Assembly (NCBI GenBank): GCA_964057225.1
Contig: OZ059898.1
Span: 930,001-994,000 of the forward strand
From: Auanema rhodensis
Taxonomy: Eukaryota > Nematoda > Chromadorea > Rhabditida > Rhabditidae
DNA length: 64,000 nucleotides
Direction of reading: 5' to 3'
Shown here: positions 51,410 to 63,700 of the stretch, in pieces
Position numbering within the stretch: the first letter of the stretch is position 1
How the letters are laid out: the number at the start of each line of letters is the position of its first letter
Notes under the pieces: model-generated
Seen by the model: the letters and a program-made list of their open reading frames with translations, nothing else
The model's database searches: none
What the model was told of the DNA's origin: nothing
Position numbers and translations under genes: made by a program

Positions 51410-54217
51410 ATCCTCGATTTTCACCCTGAAGAATTAATTTTTTCGTTGAATAACATTGTCCATCGTCTTTGCCTTGAAAAAAGGAATCTAAAAACATCTA
51501 CTTTTTGCCAAATTATTTTGAAATTTTTCGAAAAAATTTTTGTCAAAATGTTTTTGGAAGCAATGTTGAGTGTACATGGAAACTCAACATACACTAATGC
51601 ATCATTTTTCAAACGATCATAACTAATTTTTGTATTAAGCGTTTCTCAATGTAGTATAGTGCATTCGATGCGGATTTTTAAGCTGCGTCGATCTGTTTTA
51701 TCAGATTTGCGCTAGCTTAAAAATGCACCGAGATATCAACTGATATAAGTTCACACTTATATCCTCGATTTTCACCCTGAAGAATTAATTTTTTCGTTGA
51801 ATAACATTGTCCATCGTCTTTGCCTTGAAAAAAGGAATCTAAAAACATCTACTTTTTGCTAAATTATTTTGAAATTTTTCGAAAAAATTTTTGTCAAAAT
51901 GTTTTTGGAAGCAATGTTGAGTGTACATGGAAACTCAACATACACTAATGCATCATTTTTCAAACGATCATAACTAATTTTTGTATTAAGCGTTTCTCAA
52001 TGTAGTATAGTGCATTCGATGCGGATTTTTAAGCTGCGTCGATCTGTGTTATCAGATTTGCGCTAGCTTAAAAATGCACCGAGATATCAACTGATATAAG
52101 TTCACACTTATATCCTCGATTTTCACCCTGAAGAATTAATTTTTTTGTTGAATAACATTGTCCATCGTCTTTGCCTTGAAAAAAGGAATCTAAAAACATC
52201 TACTTTTTGCTAAATTATTTTGAAATTTTTCGAAAAAATTTTTGTCAAAATGTTTTTGGAAGCAATGTTGAGTGTACATGGAAACTCAACATACACTAAT
52301 GCATCATTTTTCAAACGATCATAACTAATTTTTGTATTAAGCGTTTCTCAATGTAGTATAGTGCATTCGATGCGGATTTTTAAGCTGCGTCGATCTGTGT
52401 TATCAGATTTGCGCTAGCTTAAAAATGCACCGAGATATCAACTGATATAAGTTCACACTTATATCCTCGATTTTCACCCTGAAGAATTAATTTTTTCGTT
52501 GAATAACATTGTCCATCGTCTTTGCCTTGAAAAAAGGAATCTAAAAACATCTACTTTTTGCTAAATTATTTTGAAATTTTTCGAAAAAATTTTTGTCAAA
52601 ATGTTTTTGGAAGCAATGTTGAGTGTACATGGAAACTCAACATACACTAATGCATCATTTTTCAAACGATCATAACTAATTTTTGTATTAAGCGTTTCTC
52701 AATGTAGTATAGTGCATTCGATGCGGATTTTTAAGCTGCGTCGATCTGTGTTATCAGATTTGCGCTAGCTTAAAAATGCACCGAGATATCAACTGATATA
52801 AGTTCACACTTATATCCTCGATTTTCACCCTGAAGAATTAATTTTTTCGTTGAATAACATTGTCCATCGTCTTTGCCTTGAAAAAAGGAATCTAAAAACA
52901 TCTACTTTTTGCTAAATTATTTTGAAATTTTTCGAAAAAATTTTTGTCAAAATGTTTTTGGAAGCAATGTTGAGTGTACATGGAAACTCAACATACACTA
53001 ATGCATCATTTTTCAAACGATCATAACTAATTTTTGTATTAAGCGTTTCTCAATGTAGTATAGTGCATTCGATGCGGATTTTTAAGCTGCGTCGATCTGT
53101 GTTATCAGATTTGCGCTAGCTTAAAAATGCACCGAGATATCAACTGATATAAGTTCACACTTATATCCTCGATTTTCACCCTGAAGAATTAATTTTTTCG
53201 TTGAATAACATTGTCCATCGTCTTTGCCTTGAAAAAAGGAATCTAAAAACATCTACTTTTTGCTAAATTATTTTGAAATTTTTCGAAAAAATTTTTGTCA
53301 AAATGTTTTTGGAAGCAATGTTGAGTGTACATGGAAACTCAACATACACTAATGCATCATTTTTCAAACGATCATAACTAATTTTTGTATTAAGCGTTTC
53401 TCAATGTAGTATAGTGCATTCGATGCGGATTTTTAAGCTGCGTCGATCTGTGTTATCAGATTTGCGCTAGCTTAAAAATGCACCGAGATATCAACTGATA
53501 TAAGTTCACACTTATATCCTCGATTTTCACCCTGAAGAATTAATTTTTTCGTTGAATAACATTGTCCATCGTCTTTGCCTTGAAAAAAGGAATCTAAAAA
53601 CATCTACTTTTTGCTAAATTATTTTGAAATTTTTCGAAAAAATTTTTGTCAAAATGTTTTTGGAAGCAATGTTGAGTGTACATGGAAACTCAACATACAC
53701 TAATGCATCATTTTTCAAACGATCATAACTAATTTTTGTATTAAGCGTTTCTCAATGTAGTATAGTGCATTCGATGCGGATTTTTAAGCTGCGTCGATCT
53801 GTGTTATCAGATTTGCGCTAGCTTAAAAATGCACCGAGATATCAACTGATATAAGTTCACACTTATATCCTCGATTTTCACCCTGAAGAATTAATTTTTT
53901 CGTTGAATAACATTGTCCATCGTCTTTGCCTTGAAAAAAGGAATCTAAAAACATCTACTTTTTGCCAAATTATTTTGAAATTTTTCGAAAAAATTTTTGT
54001 CAAAATGTTTTTGGAAGCAATGTTGAGTGTACATGGAAACTCAACATACACTAATGCATCATTTTTCAAACGATCATAACTAATTTTTGTATTAAGCGTT
54101 TCTCAATGTAGTATAGTGCATTCGATGCGGATTTTTAAGCTGCGTCGATCTGTTTTATCAGATTTGCGCTAGCTTAAAAATGCACCGAGATATCAACTGA
54201 TATAAGTTCACACTTAT
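51410..54217. repeat. GCCAAAT/CTGTTTTATC unit repeated at an offset of 2,457 bp
   Basis: The units at 51410 and 53867 are the only ones combining GCCAAAT with CTGTTTTATC. They are 7 x 351 bp apart. The intervening units carry few markers, so the extent of the duplicated block is unclear; 52112 (TTTGTTG) has no equivalent at 54569 (TTCGTTG). Confidence 0.65.
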
Positions 54218-57200
54218 ATCCTCGATTTTCACCCTGAAGAATTAATTTTTTCGTTGAATAACATTGTCCATCGTCTTTGCCTTGAAAAAAGGAATCTAAA
54301 AACATCTACTTTTTGCTAAATTATTTTGAAATTTTTCGAAAAAATTTTTGTCAAAATGTTTTTGGAAGCAATGTTGAGTGTACATGGAAACTCAACATAC
54401 ACTAATGCATCATTTTTCAAACGATCATAACTAATTTTTGTATTAAGCGTTTCTCAATGTAGTATAGTGCATTCGATGCGGATTTTTAAGCTGCGTCGAT
54501 CTGTGTTATCAGATTTGCGCTAGCTTAAAAATGCACCGAGATATCAACTGATATAAGTTCACACTTATATCCTCGATTTTCACCCTGAAGAATTAATTTT
54601 TTCGTTGAATAACATTGTCCATCGTCTTTGCCTTGAAAAAAGGAATCTAAAAACATCTACTTTTTGCTAAATTATTTTGAAATTTTTCGAAAAAATTTTT
54701 GTCAAAATGTTTTTGGAAGCAATGTTGAGTGTACATGGAAACTCAACATACACTAATGCATCATTTTTCAAACGATCATAACTAATTTTTGTATTAAGCG
54801 TTTCTCAATGTAGTATAGTGCATTCGATGCGAATTTTTAAGCTGCGTCGATCTGTGTTATCAGATTTGCGCTAGCTTAAAAATGCACCGAGATATCAACT
54901 GATATAAGTTCACACTTATATCCTCGATTTTCACCCTGAAGAATTAATTTTTTCGTTGAATAACATTGTCCATCGTCTTTGTCTTGAAAAAAGGAATCTA
55001 AAAACATCTACTTTTTGCCAAATTATTTTGAAATTTTTCGAAAAAATTTTTGTCAAAATGTTTTTGGAAGCAATGTTGAGTGTACATGGAAACTCAACAT
55101 ACACTAATGCATCATTTTTCAAACGATCATAACTAATTTTTGTATTAAGCGTTTCTCAATGTAGTATAGTGCATTCGATGCGGATTTTTAAGCTGCGTCG
55201 ATCTGTGTTATCAGATTTACGCTAGCTTAAAAATGCACCGAGATATCAACTGATATAAGTTCACACTTATATCCTCGATTTTCACCCTGAAGAATTAATT
55301 TTTTCGTTGAATAACATTGTCCATCGTCTTTGCCTTGAAAAAAGGAATCTAAAAACATCTACTTTTTGCTAAATTATTTTGAAATTTTTCGAAAAAATTT
55401 TTGTCAAAATGTTTTTGGAAGCAATGTTGAGTGTACATGGAAACTCAACATACACTAATGCATCATTTTTCAAACGATCATAACTAATTTTTGTATTAAG
55501 CGTTTCTCAATGTAGTATAGTGCATTCGATGCGGATTTTTAAGCTGCGTCGATCTGTGTTATCAGATTTGCGCTAGCTTAAAAATGCACCGAGATATCAA
55601 CTGATATAAGTTCACACTTATATCCTCGATTTTCACCCTGAAGAATTAATTTTTTCGTTGAATAACATTGTCCATCGTCTTTGCCTTGAAAAAAGGAATC
55701 TAAAAACATCTACTTTTTGCTAAATTATTTTGAAATTTTTCGAAAAAATTTTTGTCAAAATGTTTTTGGAAGCAATGTTGAGTGTACATGGAAACTCAAC
55801 ATACACTAATGCATCATTTTTCAAACGATCATAACTAATTTTTGTATTAAGCGTTTCTCAATGTAGTATAGTGCATTCGATGCGGATTTTTAAGCTGCGT
55901 CGATCTGTGTTATCAGATTTGCGCTAGCTTAAAAATGCACCGAGATATCAACTGATATAAGTTCACACTTATATCCTCGATTTTCACCCTGAAGAATTAA
56001 TTTTTTCGTTGAATAACATTGTCCATCGTCTTTGCCTTGAAAAAAGGAATCTAAAAACATCTACTTTTTGCTAAATTATTTTGAAATTTTTCGAAAAAAT
56101 TTTTGTCAAAATGTTTTTGGAAGCAATGTTGAGTGTACATGGAAACTCAACATACACTAATGCATCATTTTTCAAACGATCATAACTAATTTTTGTATTA
56201 AGCGTTTCTCAATGTAGTATAGTGCATTCGATGCGGATTTTTAAGCTGCGTCGATCTGTGTTATCAGATTTGCGCTAGCTTAAAAATGCACCGAGATATC
56301 AACTGATATAAGTTCACACTTATATCCTCGATTTTCACCCTGAAGAATTAATTTTTTCGTTGAATAACATTGTCCATCGTCTTTGCCTTGAAAAAAGGAA
56401 TCTAAAAACATCTACTTTTTGCTAAATTATTTTGAAATTTTTCGAAAAAATTTTTGTCAAAATGTTTTTGGAAGCAATGTTGAGTGTACATGGAAACTCA
56501 ACATACACTAATGCATCATTTTTCAAACGATCATAACTAATTTTTGTATTAAGCGTTTCTCAATGTAGTATAGTGCATTCGATGCGGATTTTTAAGCTGC
56601 GTCGATCTGTGTTATCAGATTTGCGCTAGCTTAAAAATGCACCGAGATATCAACTGATATAAGTTCACACTTATATCCTCGATTTTCACCCTGAAGAATT
56701 AATTTTTTCGTTGAATAACATTGTCCATCGTCTTTGCCTTGAAAAAAGGAATCTAAAAACATCTACTTTTTGCCAAATTATTTTGAAATTTTTCGAAAAA
56801 ATTTTTGTCAAAATGTTTTTGGAAGCAATGTTGAGTGTACATGGAAACTCAACATACACTAATGCATCATTTTTCAAACGATCATAACTAATTTTTGTAT
56901 TAAGCGTTTCTCAATGTAGTATAGTGCATTCGATGCGGATTTTCAAGCTGCGTCGATCTGTGTTATCAGATTTGCGCTAGCTTAAAAATGCACCGAGATA
57001 TCAACTGATATAAGTTCACACTTATATCCTCGATTTTCACCCTGAAGAATTAATTTTTTCGTTGAATAACATTGTCCATCGTCTTTGCCTTGAAAAAAGG
57101 AATCTAAAAACATCTACTTTTTGCTAAATTATTTTGAAATTTTTCGAAAAAATTTTTGTCAAAATGTTTTTGGAAGCAATGTTGAGTGTACATGGAAACT

Positions 57201-57376
57201 CAACATACACTAATGCATCATTTTTCAAACGATCATAACTAATTTTTGTATTAAGCGTTTCTCAATGTAGTATAGTGCATTCGATGCGGATTTTCAAGCT
57301 GCGTCGATCTGTGTTATCAGATTTGCGCTAGCTTAAAAATGCACCGAGATATCAACTGATATAAGTTCACACTTAT

Positions 57377-60300
57377 ATCCTCGATTTTCACCCTGAAGAA
57401 TTAATTTTTTCGTTGAATAACATTGTCCATCGTCTTTGCTTTGAAAAAAGGAATCTAAAAACATCTACTTTTTGCCAAATTATTTTGAAATTTTTCGAAA
57501 AAATTTTTGTCAAAATGTTTTTGGAAGCAATGTTGAGTGTACATGGAAACTCAACATACACTAATGCATCATTTTTCAAACGATCATAACTAATTTTTGT
57601 ATTAAGCGTTTCTCAATGTAGTATAGTGCATTCGATGCGGATTTTTAAGCTGCGTCGATCTGTGTTATCAGATTTGCGCTAGCTTAAAAATGCACCGAGA
57701 TATCAACTGATATAAGTTCACACTTATATCCTCGATTTTCACCCTGAAGAATTAATTTTTTCGTTGAATAACATTGTCCATCGTCTTTGCCTTGAAAAAA
57801 GGAATCCAAAAACATCTACTTTTTGCTAAATTATTTTGAAATTTTTCGAAAAAATTTTTGTCAAAATGTTTTTGGAAGCAATGTTGAGTGTACATGGAAA
57901 CTCAACATACACTAATGCATCATTTTTCAAACGATCATAACTAATTTTTGTATTAAGCGTTTCTCAATGTAGTATAGTGCATTCGATGCGGATTTTTAAG
58001 CTGCGTCGATCTGTGTTATCAGATTTGCGCTAGCTTAAAAATGCACCGAGATATCAACTGATATAAGTTCACACTTATATCCTCGATTTTCACCCTGAAG
58101 AATTAATTTTTTCGTTGAATAACATTGTCCATCGTCTTTGCCTTGAAAAAAGGAATCTAAAAACATCTACTTTTTGCTAAATTATTTTGAAATGTTTTGA
58201 AAAAATTTTTGTCAAAATGTTTTTGGAAGCAATGTTGAGTGTACATGGAAACTCAACATACACCAATGCATCATTTTTCAAACGATCATAACTAATTTTT
58301 GTATTAAGCGTTTCTCAATGTAGTATAGTGCACTCGATGCGGATTTTTAAGCTGCGTCGATCTGTGTTATCAGATTTGCGCTAGCTTAAAAATGCACCGA
58401 GATATCAACTGATATAAGTTCACACTTATATCCTCGATTTTCACCCTGAAGAATTAATTTTTTCGTTGAATAACATTGTCCATCGTCTTTGCCTTGAAAA
58501 AAGGAATCTAAAAACATCTACTTTTTGCTAAATTATTTTGAAATTTTTTGAAAAAATTTTTGTCAAAATGTTTTTGGAAGCAATGTTGAGTGTACATGGA
58601 AACTCAACATACACCAATGCATCATTTTTCAAACGATCATAACTAATTTTTGTATTAAGCGTTTCTCAATGTAGTATAGTGCACTCGATGCGGATTTTTA
58701 AGCTGCGTCGATCTGTGTTATCAGATTTGCGCTAGCTTAAAAATGCACCGAGATATCAACTGATATAAGTTCACACTTATATCCTCGATTTTCACCCTGA
58801 AGAATTAATTTTTTCGTTGAATAACATTGTCCATCGTCTTTGCCTTGAAAAAAGGAATCTAAAAACATCTACTTTTTGCTAAATTATTTTGAAATGTTTT
58901 GAAAAAATTTTTGTCAAAATGTTTTTGGAAGCAATGTTGAGTGTACATGGAAACTCAACATACACCAATGCATCATTTTTCAAACGATCATAACTAATTT
59001 TTGTATTAAGCGTTTTTCAATGTAGTATAGTGCACTCGATGCGGATTTTTAAGCTGCGTCGATCTGTGTTATCAGATTTGCGCTAGCTTAAAAATGCACC
59101 GAGATATCAACTGATATAAGTTCACACTTATATCCTCGATTTTCACCCTGAAGAATTAATTTTTTCGTTGAATAACATTGTCCATCGTCTTTGCCTTGAA
59201 AAAAGGAATCTAAAAACATCTACTTTTTGCTAAATTATTTTGAAATTTTTTGAAAAAATTTTTGTCAAAATGTTTTTGGAAGCAATGTTGAGTGTACATG
59301 GAAACTCAACATACACCAATGCATCATTTTTCAAACGATCATAACTAATTTTTGTATTAAGCGTTTCTCAATGTAGTATAGTGCATTCGATGCGGATTTT
59401 TAAGCTGCGTCGATCTGTGTTATCAGATTTGCGCTAGCTTAAAAATGCACCGAGATATCAACTGATATAAGTTCACACTTATATCCTCGATTTTCACCCT
59501 GAAGAATTAATTTTTTCGTTGAATAACATTGTCCATCGTCTTTGCTTTGAAAAAAGGAATCTAAAAACATCTACTTTTTGCCAAATTATTTTGAAATTTT
59601 TCGAAAAAATTTTTGTCAAAATGTTTTTGGAAGCAATGTTGAGTGTACATGGAAACTCAACATACACTAATGCATCATTTTTCAAACGATCATAACTAAT
59701 TTTTGTATTAAGCGTTTCTCAATGTAGTATAGTGCATTCGATGCGGATTTTTAAGCTGCGTCGATCTGTGTTATCAGATTTGCGCTAGCTTAAAAATGCA
59801 CCGAGATATCAACTGATATAAGTTCACACTTATATCCTCGATTTTCACCCTGAAGAATTAATTTTTTCGTTGAATAACATTGTCCATCGTCTTTGCCTTG
59901 AAAAAAGGAATCCAAAAACATCTACTTTTTGCTAAATTATTTTGAAATTTTTCGAAAAAATTTTTGTCAAAATGTTTTTGGAAGCAATGTTGAGTGTACA
60001 TGGAAACTCAACATACACTAATGCATCATTTTTCAAACGATCATAACTAATTTTTGTATTAAGCGTTTCTCAATGTAGTATAGTGCATTCGATGCGGATT
60101 TTTAAGCTGCGTCGATCTGTGTTATCAGATTTGCGCTAGCTTAAAAATGCACCGAGATATCAACTGATATAAGTTCACACTTATATCCTCGATTTTCACC
60201 CTGAAGAATTAATTTTTTCGTTGAATAACATTGTCCATCGTCTTTGCCTTGAAAAAAGGAATCTAAAAACATCTACTTTTTGCTAAATTATTTTGAAATG

Positions 60301-60770
60301 TTTTGAAAAAATTTTTGTCAAAATGTTTTTGGAAGCAATGTTGAGTGTACATGGAAACTCAACATACACCAATGCATCATTTTTCAAACGATCATAACTA
60401 ATTTTTGTATTAAGCGTTTCTCAATGTAGTATAGTGCACTCGATGCGGATTTTTAAGCTGCGTCGATCTGTGTTATCAGATTTGCGCTAGCTTAAAAATG
60501 CACCGAGATATCAACTGATATAAGTTCACACTTATATCCTCGATTTTCACCCTGAAGAATTAATTTTTTCGTTGAATAACATTGTCCATCGTCTTTGCCT
60601 TGAAAAAAGGAATCTAAAAACATCTACTTTTTGCTAAATTATTTTGAAATTTTTTGAAAAAATTTTTGTCAAAATGTTTTTGGAAGCAATGTTGAGTGTA
60701 CATGGAAACTCAACATACACCAATGCATCATTTTTCAAACGATCATAACTAATTTTTGTATTAAGCGTTT
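57377..60770. repeat. Six-monomer duplication, offset 2,106 bp
   Basis: TTGCTTTG/GCCAAAT, 'ggaatccaaa', 'aaatgttttg' and TTTTTTGAAA occur in four successive units from 57377 and again from 59483. The match breaks near 60770, where TGTCG replaces TGTAG. A separate 3,510-bp offset links 58430-59131 to 61940-62641, both carrying 'gcgtttttcaatg' in the second unit. Confidence 0.85.
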
Positions 60771-63700
60771 CTCAATGTCGTATAGTGCATTCGATGCGGA
60801 TTTTTAAGCTGCGTCGATCTGTGTTATCAGATTTGCGCTAGCTTAAAAATACACCGAGATATCAACTGATATAAGTTCACACTTATATCCTCGATTTTCA
60901 CCCTGAAGAATTAATTTTTTTGTTGAATAACATTGTCCATCGTCTTTGCCTTGAAAAAAGGAATTTAAAAACATCTACTTTTCGCTAAATTATTTTGAAA
61001 TTTTTCGAAAAAATTTTTGTCAAAATGTTTTTGGAAGCAATGTTGAGTGTACATGGAAACTCAACATACACTAATGCATCATTTTTCAAACGATCATAAC
61101 TAATTTTTGTATTAAGCGTTTCTCAATGTAGTATAGTGCATTCGATGCGGATTTTTAAGCTGCGTCGATCTGTGTTATCAGATTTGCGCTAGCTTAAAAA
61201 TGCACCGAGATATCAACTGATATAAGTTCACACTTATATCCTCGATTTTCACCCTGAAGAATTAATTTTTTCGTTGAATAACATTGTCCATCGTCTTTGC
61301 CTTGAAAAAAGGAATCTAAAAACATCTACTTTTTGCTAAATTATCTTGAAATTTTTTGAAAAAATTTTTGTCAAAATGTTTTTGGAAGCAATGTTGAGTG
61401 TACATGGAAACTCAACATACACTAATGCATCATTTTTCAAACGATCATAACTAATTTTTGTATTAAGCGTTTCTCAATGTAGTATAGTGCATTCGATGCG
61501 GATTTTTAAGCTGCGTCGATCTGTGTTATCAGATTTGCGCTAGCTTAAAAATGCACCGAGATATCAACTGATATAAGTTCACACTTATATCCTCGATTTT
61601 CACCCTGAAGAATTAATTTTTTCGTTGAATAACATTGTCCATCGTCTTTGCCTTGAAAAAAGGAATCTAAAAACATCTACTTTTTGCTAAATTATCTTGA
61701 AATTTTTTGAAAAAAGTTTTGTCAAAATGTTTTTGGAAGCAATGTTGAGTGTACATGGAAACTCAACATACACCAATGCATCATTTTTCAAACGATCATA
61801 ACTAATTTTTGTATTAAGCGTTTCTCAATGTAGTATAGTGCACTCGATGCGGATTTTTAAGCTGCGTCGATCTGTGTTATCAGATTTGCGCTAGCTTAAA
61901 AATGCACCGAGATATCAACTGATATAAGTTCACACTTATATCCTCGATTTTCACCCTGAAGAATTAATTTTTTCGTTGAATAACATTGTCCATCGTCTTT
62001 GCCTTGAAAAAAGGAATCTAAAAACATCTACTTTTTGCTAAATTATTTTGAAATTTTTTGAAAAAATTTTTGTCAAAATGTTTTTGGAAGCAATGTTGAG
62101 TGTACATGGAAACTCAACATACACCAATGCATCATTTTTCAAACGATCATAACTAATTTTTGTATTAAGCGTTTCTCAATGTAGTATAGTGCACTCGATG
62201 CGGATTTTTAAGCTGCGTCGATCTGTGTTATCAGATTTGCGCTAGCTTAAAAATGCACCGAGATATCAACTGATATAAGTTCACACTTATATCCTCGATT
62301 TTCACCCTGAAGAATTAATTTTTTCGTTGAATAACATTGTCCATCGTCTTTGCCTTGAAAAAAGGAATCTAAAAACATCTACTTTTTGCTAAATTATTTT
62401 GAAATGTTTTGAAAAAATTTTTGTCAAAATGTTTTTGGAAGCAATGTTGAGTGTACATGGAAACTCAACATACACCAATGCATCATTTTTCAAACGATCA
62501 TAACTAATTTTTGTATTAAGCGTTTTTCAATGTAGTATAGTGCACTCGATGCGGATTTTTAAGCTGCGTCGATCTGTGTTATCAGATTTGCGCTAGCTTA
62601 AAAATGCACCGAGATATCAACTGATATAAGTTCACACTTATATCCTCGATTTTCACCCTGAAGAATTAATTTTTTCGTTGAATAACATTGTCCATCGTCT
62701 TTGCCTTGAAAAAAGGAATCTAAAAACATCTACTTTTTGCTAAATTATCTTGAAATTTTTTGAAAAAATTTTTGTCAAAATGTTTTTGGAAGCAATGTTG
62801 AGTGTACATGGAAACTCAACATACACCAATGCATCATTTTTCAAACGATCATAACTAATTTTTGTATTAAGCGTTTCTCAATGTAGTATAGTGCACTCGA
62901 TGCGGATTTTTAAGCTGCGTCGATCTGTGTTATCAGATTTGCGCTAGCTTAAAAATGCACCGAGATATCAACTGATATAAGTTCACACTTATATCCTCGA
63001 TTTTCACCCTGAAGAATTAATTTTTTCGTTGAATAACATTGTCCATCGTCTTTGCCTTGAAAAAAGGAATCTAAAAACATCTACTTTTTGCTAAATTATT
63101 CTGAAATTTTTCGAAAAAATTTTTGTCAAAATGTTTTTGGAAGCAATGTTGAGTGTACATGGAAACTCAACATACACTAATGCATCATTTTTCAAACGAT
63201 CATAACTAATTTTTGTAATAAGCGTTTCTCAATGTAGTATAGTGCATTCGATGCGGAGTTTTAAGCTGCGTCGATCTGTGTTATCAGATTTGCGCTAGCT
63301 TAAAAATGCACCGAGATATCAACTGATATAAGTTCACACTTATATCCTCGATTTTCACCCTGAAGAATTAATTTTTTCGTTGAATAACATTGTCCATCGT
63401 CTTTGCTTTGAAAAAAGGAATCTAAAAACATCTACTTTTTGCTAAATTATTTTGAAATTTTTCGAAAAAATTTTTGTCAAAATGTTTTTGGAAGCAATGT
63501 TGAGTGTACATGGAAACTCAACATACACTAATGCATCATTTTTCAAACGATCATAACTAATTTTTGTATTAAGCGTTTCTCAATGTAGTATAGTGCATTC
63601 GATGCGGATTTTTAAGCTGCGTCGATCTGTGTTATCAGATTTGCGCTAGCTTAAAAATGCACCGAGATATCAACTGATATAAGTTCACACTTATATCCTC

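Larger units (their letters stand above)
39125..57727. repeat. Eight-monomer cassette in three copies
   Basis: A 2,808-bp cassette has GTCTTGAAAAACGG followed by TTTACGCTAG in its first unit, GCCAAAT with TTTTCAAGC in the sixth, TTTTCAAGC again in the seventh, and TTGCTTTG with GCCAAAT in the eighth. Copies begin at 39125 and 44741 (offset 5,616 = 16 x 351) and, more diverged, at 54920 (offset 10,179 = 29 x 351). The third copy has GTCTTGAAAAAAGG and a TTCGTTG second unit in place of TTTGTTG. A fragment with the sixth and eighth units adjacent is at 37721-38422. Confidence 0.87.
27191..58078. repeat. Array domain 4: homogenised 351-bp monomers
   Basis: The 88 units here are all exactly 351 bp by boundary spacing, with no net insertion or deletion over almost 31 kb. 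Most differ from the representative unit by none to two substitutions by eye. CATGTAC-type units remain only at 30350, 32807 and 49304. Rare marker variants (GTCTTGAAAAACGG, TTTACGCTAG, TTTTCAAGC, TTGCTTTG, GTATCGAGC, CTGTTTTATC) recur in the same order at multiples of 351 bp, showing that blocks of several monomers were copied together. No gene is present. Confidence 0.93.

Noticed and set aside
1358-59685. 24 minus-strand frames of 63 codons
   Set aside because: They begin at TTG, not ATG, repeat with the monomer, exist only where one base removes a TAG, and overlap a palindromic A/T-rich tract. There is no codon bias, domain or promoter to support a gene.
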